Assembly: GCA_937912185.1 (NCBI GenBank)
Contig: CALDOH010000001.1
Location: 1-6,068, forward strand
DNA: 6,068 nucleotides
From: an uncultured bacterium
GTDB lineage: Bacteria > Patescibacteriota > Patescibacteriia > UBA1558 > GWA2-36-10
Direction: 5' to 3'
In this document: positions 4,292 to 6,068 of the stretch, in pieces
Layout: each line of letters opens with the position of its first letter
Numbering within the stretch: position 1 is the stretch's first letter
The notes under the pieces: model-generated
Database searches by the model: none
Told to the model about the DNA's origin: nothing
The model's input: only the letters and a program-made list of their open reading frames with translations
Position numbers and translations under genes: made by a program

Positions 4292-4364
4292 TGCCCCCAC
4301 CAGGACTCGAACCTGGGACCGTTTGCTTAAGAGGCAACTGCTCTACCAACTGAGCTATAAGGGC
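4289..4364 (-). tRNA. tRNA-Lys(CTT)
   Basis: A complete 76-base class I tRNA with encoded CCA. The acceptor GCCCTTA pairs with TGGGGGC (two G-U pairs), discriminator A. D-arm GCTCAGTTGGTAGAGC, anticodon loop CTCTTAA with anticodon CTT (4331-4329), reading AAG, and T-arm CCAGG-TTCGAGT-CCTGG. The anticodon stem has one G/A mismatch at its outer pair (27/43), tolerated in many tRNAs. It is second in a two-tRNA unit, 46 bases after tRNA-Arg. Confidence 0.95.
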
Positions 4365-4410
4365 GGACTAATAATTTCTGTGGTCAAGGAGCATGGGTGA
4401 GCGAAGCGAG

Positions 4411-4487
4411 TGGTGCGGCCGGAAGGACTTGAACCCTCAACCCCTTGGTCCGAAGCCAAGTGCTCTATCCAGTTGAGCTACAACCGC
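4411..4487 (-). tRNA. tRNA-Arg(TCG)
   Basis: A complete 77-base tRNA with encoded CCA. The acceptor GCGGTTG pairs with CGGCCGC (two G-U pairs), D-arm GCTCAACTGGATAGAGC, anticodon stem CTTGG/CCAAG around CTTCGGA, giving anticodon TCG (4453-4451), and T-arm GAGGG-TTCAAGT-CCTTC. UCG reads CGA and possibly other CGN codons by wobble. Many bacteria instead read CGU/CGC/CGA with an inosine-containing ICG tRNA, so this choice is worth noting. It is first in the transcript with tRNA-Lys. Confidence 0.95.
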
Positions 4488-4500
4488 AAATCGTATATTT

Positions 4501-4523
4501 AAAAAATAGCTAAGTAAGCTATT
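4501..4523 (-). terminator. AT-rich terminator-like hairpin between the cNMP-GAF gene and tRNA-Arg
   Basis: On the minus strand AATAGCT-TACTT-AGCTATT (4523-4505) is a perfect 7-bp stem with a 5-base loop, followed by TTTT (4504-4501). It is 41 bases after the cNMP-GAF stop and probably ends that transcript, though the stem is weak. The tRNA promoter lies upstream, so the tRNA precursor would begin with this hairpin. Confidence 0.55.
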
Positions 4524-4532
4524 GCAGACAGC

Positions 4533-4561
4533 ACTATAACATATAGTTTGGAATAAATCAA
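4533..4561 (-). promoter_or_regulatory. promoter of the tRNA-Arg/tRNA-Lys unit
   Basis: Minus strand: TTGATT (4561-4556), a 17-base spacer, and TATAGT (4538-4533) with TGT in front, an extended -10. The start is expected near 4526, about 39 bases before the mature tRNA-Arg. The -35 box begins two bases after the stop codon of the preceding gene. Confidence 0.7.
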
Positions 4562-4563
4562 GT

Positions 4564-5517
4564 CTAAGATTTGATGAAAGGATCAATATACACTTGTTTT
4601 ATTTCTTTTTCAGCGGCAGTCATTTCTGAGATCATCACATCTTGAATAGCTGGCGCGACTTGGGTAGCCAAGGCCTCTAACAATACTTTGTTATTTACTG
4701 AAAAGTTCTTTTTATTAATCTTATTGCCCAATATTATAAAACCGATTACTTTTTTCTGGATTTTAATTGGGGTAATCATTAAGGTTTTACATTTGTATGG
4801 TAGCTTATCGTATTCTTTTGGCCATTTACCTTCGGCCAAAATAACAGTATTTGGCGCGTCTATTAGTTGTGGTAGTAGAGGATCCTCATCAATATCAAAG
4901 AAGGTATCGTCTGATAGTTTAAAACCGACATTTTTATGTACGTGTATTTTTCGAGTAGCATGAGAAAAACTCATAAAAGCTATTTTTTCAGCAGGAATAA
5001 TTTGTAAGATAATATCTATCCATTCTTCTATCATGGACATTAGGTCATCATAAGTGCCGATTATTTTGCCAGCAGCAAATAGGGCCCAGAGTTTGTTGTT
5101 GGCATGAGTTAAGCGTCTTTTTAGTACTGAAGCAATATTTTTGTAAATTTTGTTGGCTAGCTCGGGATTTTTTTTGACAATGGTGTGCCAACTGTATACG
5201 GACAGTTCCAAAACTTTTAGATTTTTACTAGCTACATCTAGGTTGTAACTATGAACATCTGTTTTATCAATCAAAGCCATCTCACTCAAAACATCATGTT
5301 GTTTGAATAAAGCGATTGTTTGCTCACCATCTGGATCTTGTTTAAGAGCAACAGAGCCTTCGGTAATTATCAAAACTTTATCACGAATCATTCCTCTTCG
5401 GAATATTTTGTTGCCATAGTTGTACTCTTTTTCAGAAAAAAAATCAGCTAGAAAGTTTAATTCTTTTTGGCTAAGATCTTTTAATAATTCAACTTTGTTT
5501 AGAGCAAATTGGCTCAT
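4564..5517 (-). CDS. cyclic-nucleotide-binding-domain plus GAF-domain protein
   Basis: The 317-residue protein joins two sensory domains and has no output domain that I can see. Residues about 8-125 form a CRP-type cNMP beta-roll: L15-L23 entry helix, G35/R41 turn, VLIITEGSVAL (48-58), then HDVLSEMALIDK (74-85). In cAMP-binding relatives this last segment is a GE(M/I)AL...RSA phosphate cassette. Here Ser78 replaces Gly, and His89-Ser90 stands where Arg-Ser/Thr is usual, so ordinary cAMP binding is doubtful. A helix (about 115-145) leads to a GAF-like domain (about 152-295: DDLMSMIEEW, EKIAFMSFS, KTLMITPIKIQKKVIGFIILGNK). The CRP-type helix-turn-helix is absent. It starts at ATG 5517, two bases after the pilT stop, with no Shine-Dalgarno sequence, suggesting translational coupling. 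A role in control of the pilus motor is inferred from position only. Confidence 0.85.
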   Translation of the reverse strand: MSQFALNKVELLKDLSQKELNFLADFFSEKEYNYGNKIFRRGMIRDKVLIITEGSVALKQDPDGEQTIALFKQHDVLSEMALIDKTDVHSYNLDVASKNLKVLELSVYSWHTIVKKNPELANKIYKNIASVLKRRLTHANNKLWALFAAGKIIGTYDDLMSMIEEWIDIILQIIPAEKIAFMSFSHATRKIHVHKNVGFKLSDDTFFDIDEDPLLPQLIDAPNTVILAEGKWPKEYDKLPYKCKTLMITPIKIQKKVIGFIILGNKINKKNFSVNNKVLLEALATQVAPAIQDVMISEMTAAEKEIKQVYIDPFIKS

Positions 5518-5519
5518 AG

Positions 5520-6068
5520 TTATTTTATATTAGAGAGGTAAGCTAGGGCGGTGGTTTCTTCTACTAGATTTTGGTCTAATAAATCTTTTATGTTTTGTTC
5601 CATAGTAAACATGCCAACATCGGCACTAGTCTGAATGACACTTTTGATTTGAGGAATTTTATTTTCACGAATAATATTAGCTACAGCTGGAGTCTTGATT
5701 AAGATTTCTCTGGCTGCCACTCGGCCACCACCAACTTTTGGTAATAATTGTTGAGAAATAACTCCATTTAGAGAGATAGAAAGTTGAAGTCTGACCTGAC
5801 TTTGTTGATGAGGGGGGAATACATCAATAACACGATCAATGGTTTGGGCTGCATTGTGAGTATGTAAGGTTGCTAACACCAAGTGACCAGTTTCAGCTAG
5901 GGTGATAGTAGCAGCCATGGTTTCTAGGTCTCGGACTTCACCAACCATAATGACATTTGGATCCTGACGCAATACGTGCGTTAGGGCGCTTTCAAAACTT
6001 ACCATATCATTGCCTAATTGGCGTTGTTTGATAATACTTTTTTTTGATTGATGAATGTATTCAATTGG
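5520..6068 (-). CDS. pilT: type IV pilus retraction ATPase PilT, C-terminal half (start outside window)
   Basis: The frame is open to the window edge (first full codon at 6068-6066) and gives 182 residues, about half of a typical PilT; the Walker A loop lies outside. What is visible fits PilT/PilU secretion ATPases: PIEYIH then SIIKQRQLGND (an Asp-box region), the Walker B segment VIMVGEVRD (residues 39-47 of the visible part), the His-box TGHLVLATLHT (60-70), and AVANIIRE (128-135), the counterpart of the AIRNLIRE motif that is typical of PilT and absent from PilB. PilT powers pilus disassembly at the inner membrane. An internal ATG at 6005 is not the start, because homology continues upstream of it. 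The stop is two bases from the next gene, so the two form an operon. Confidence 0.93.
   Translation of the reverse strand, partial: PIEYIHQSKKSIIKQRQLGNDMVSFESALTHVLRQDPNVIMVGEVRDLETMAATITLAETGHLVLATLHTHNAAQTIDRVIDVFPPHQQSQVRLQLSISLNGVISQQLLPKVGGGRVAAREILIKTPAVANIIRENKIPQIKSVIQTSADVGMFTMEQNIKDLLDQNLVEETTALAYLSNIK

Noticed and set aside
4132..4353. Plus-strand open frame of 73 codons
   Set aside because: It runs through a promoter, a terminator and antisense to tRNA-Lys, and has no ribosome site. It is open by chance.
3137..4388. 11-base direct repeat CTGTGGTCAAG at 3137-3147 and 4378-4388, flanking part of the accessory block
   Set aside because: Several 11-base matches are expected by chance in 6 kb, one copy is part of a terminator stem, and it does not bracket the whole block. 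It is not supported as an attachment-site pair.
4400..4411. GAGCGAAGCGAG before the tRNA-Arg CCA end
   Set aside because: It is a mirror repeat (same sequence backwards on one strand), not an inverted repeat, so it forms no meaningful stem.
1..6068. CRISPR array, insertion sequence, integrase or defence genes
   Set aside because: No regularly spaced direct repeats, transposase motifs or recombinase motifs are visible on either strand.

Overview
The window looks like chromosomal DNA from a bacterium with a small, AT-rich, tightly packed genome. A candidate-phyla-radiation (Patescibacteria/Parcubacteria-like) host is my best guess. The reasons are an archaeal-type CMP kinase, a ribosomal protein L19 with a Lys/Glu-rich N-terminus, core genes that mostly lack Shine-Dalgarno sequences, and a PilT gene followed directly by a cyclic-nucleotide-domain gene. 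This placement is inference; no 16S gene is present.

Layout. Almost everything is on the minus strand, so it reads from right to left. (1) 6068-4564: the C-terminal half of a PilT-type ATPase, then a cNMP-binding plus GAF protein starting two bases later. (2) 4561-4194: a promoter, tRNA-Arg(UCG), tRNA-Lys(CUU) and a strong intrinsic terminator. (3) 4173-2271: an accessory block of three single-gene units, each with a TTGACA promoter, a good ribosome binding site and its own terminator. They are a 78-residue unknown (minus), a two-repeat SWEET/PQ-loop-like membrane protein with a TTG start (minus), and a GC-rich 223-residue orphan (the only plus-strand gene). (4) 2222-213: core genes rluD-like pseudouridine synthase, cytidylate kinase and rplS. 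(5) 200-1: a tRNA cluster with a complete tRNA-Leu(GAG) lying inside what looks like a second, interrupted tRNA-Leu, then the 5' part of a tRNA that is probably Ile.

How it works together. Regions 4 and 5 are translation functions: rRNA pseudouridylation, pyrimidine nucleotide supply, a large-subunit protein and tRNAs. Region 1 belongs to type IV pilus retraction with a putative signal-sensing partner. Region 3 differs in base composition and in translation signals and looks like acquired or fast-evolving material between core genes and tRNA genes.

The most unusual structures are the nested tRNA-Leu arrangement (38-200), a 15-bp inverted repeat enclosing the kinase start codon with a competing partner (1231-1313), and two places where a promoter sits just upstream of a terminator-like hairpin, so that the transcript would begin with that hairpin (587-648 and 4501-4561).
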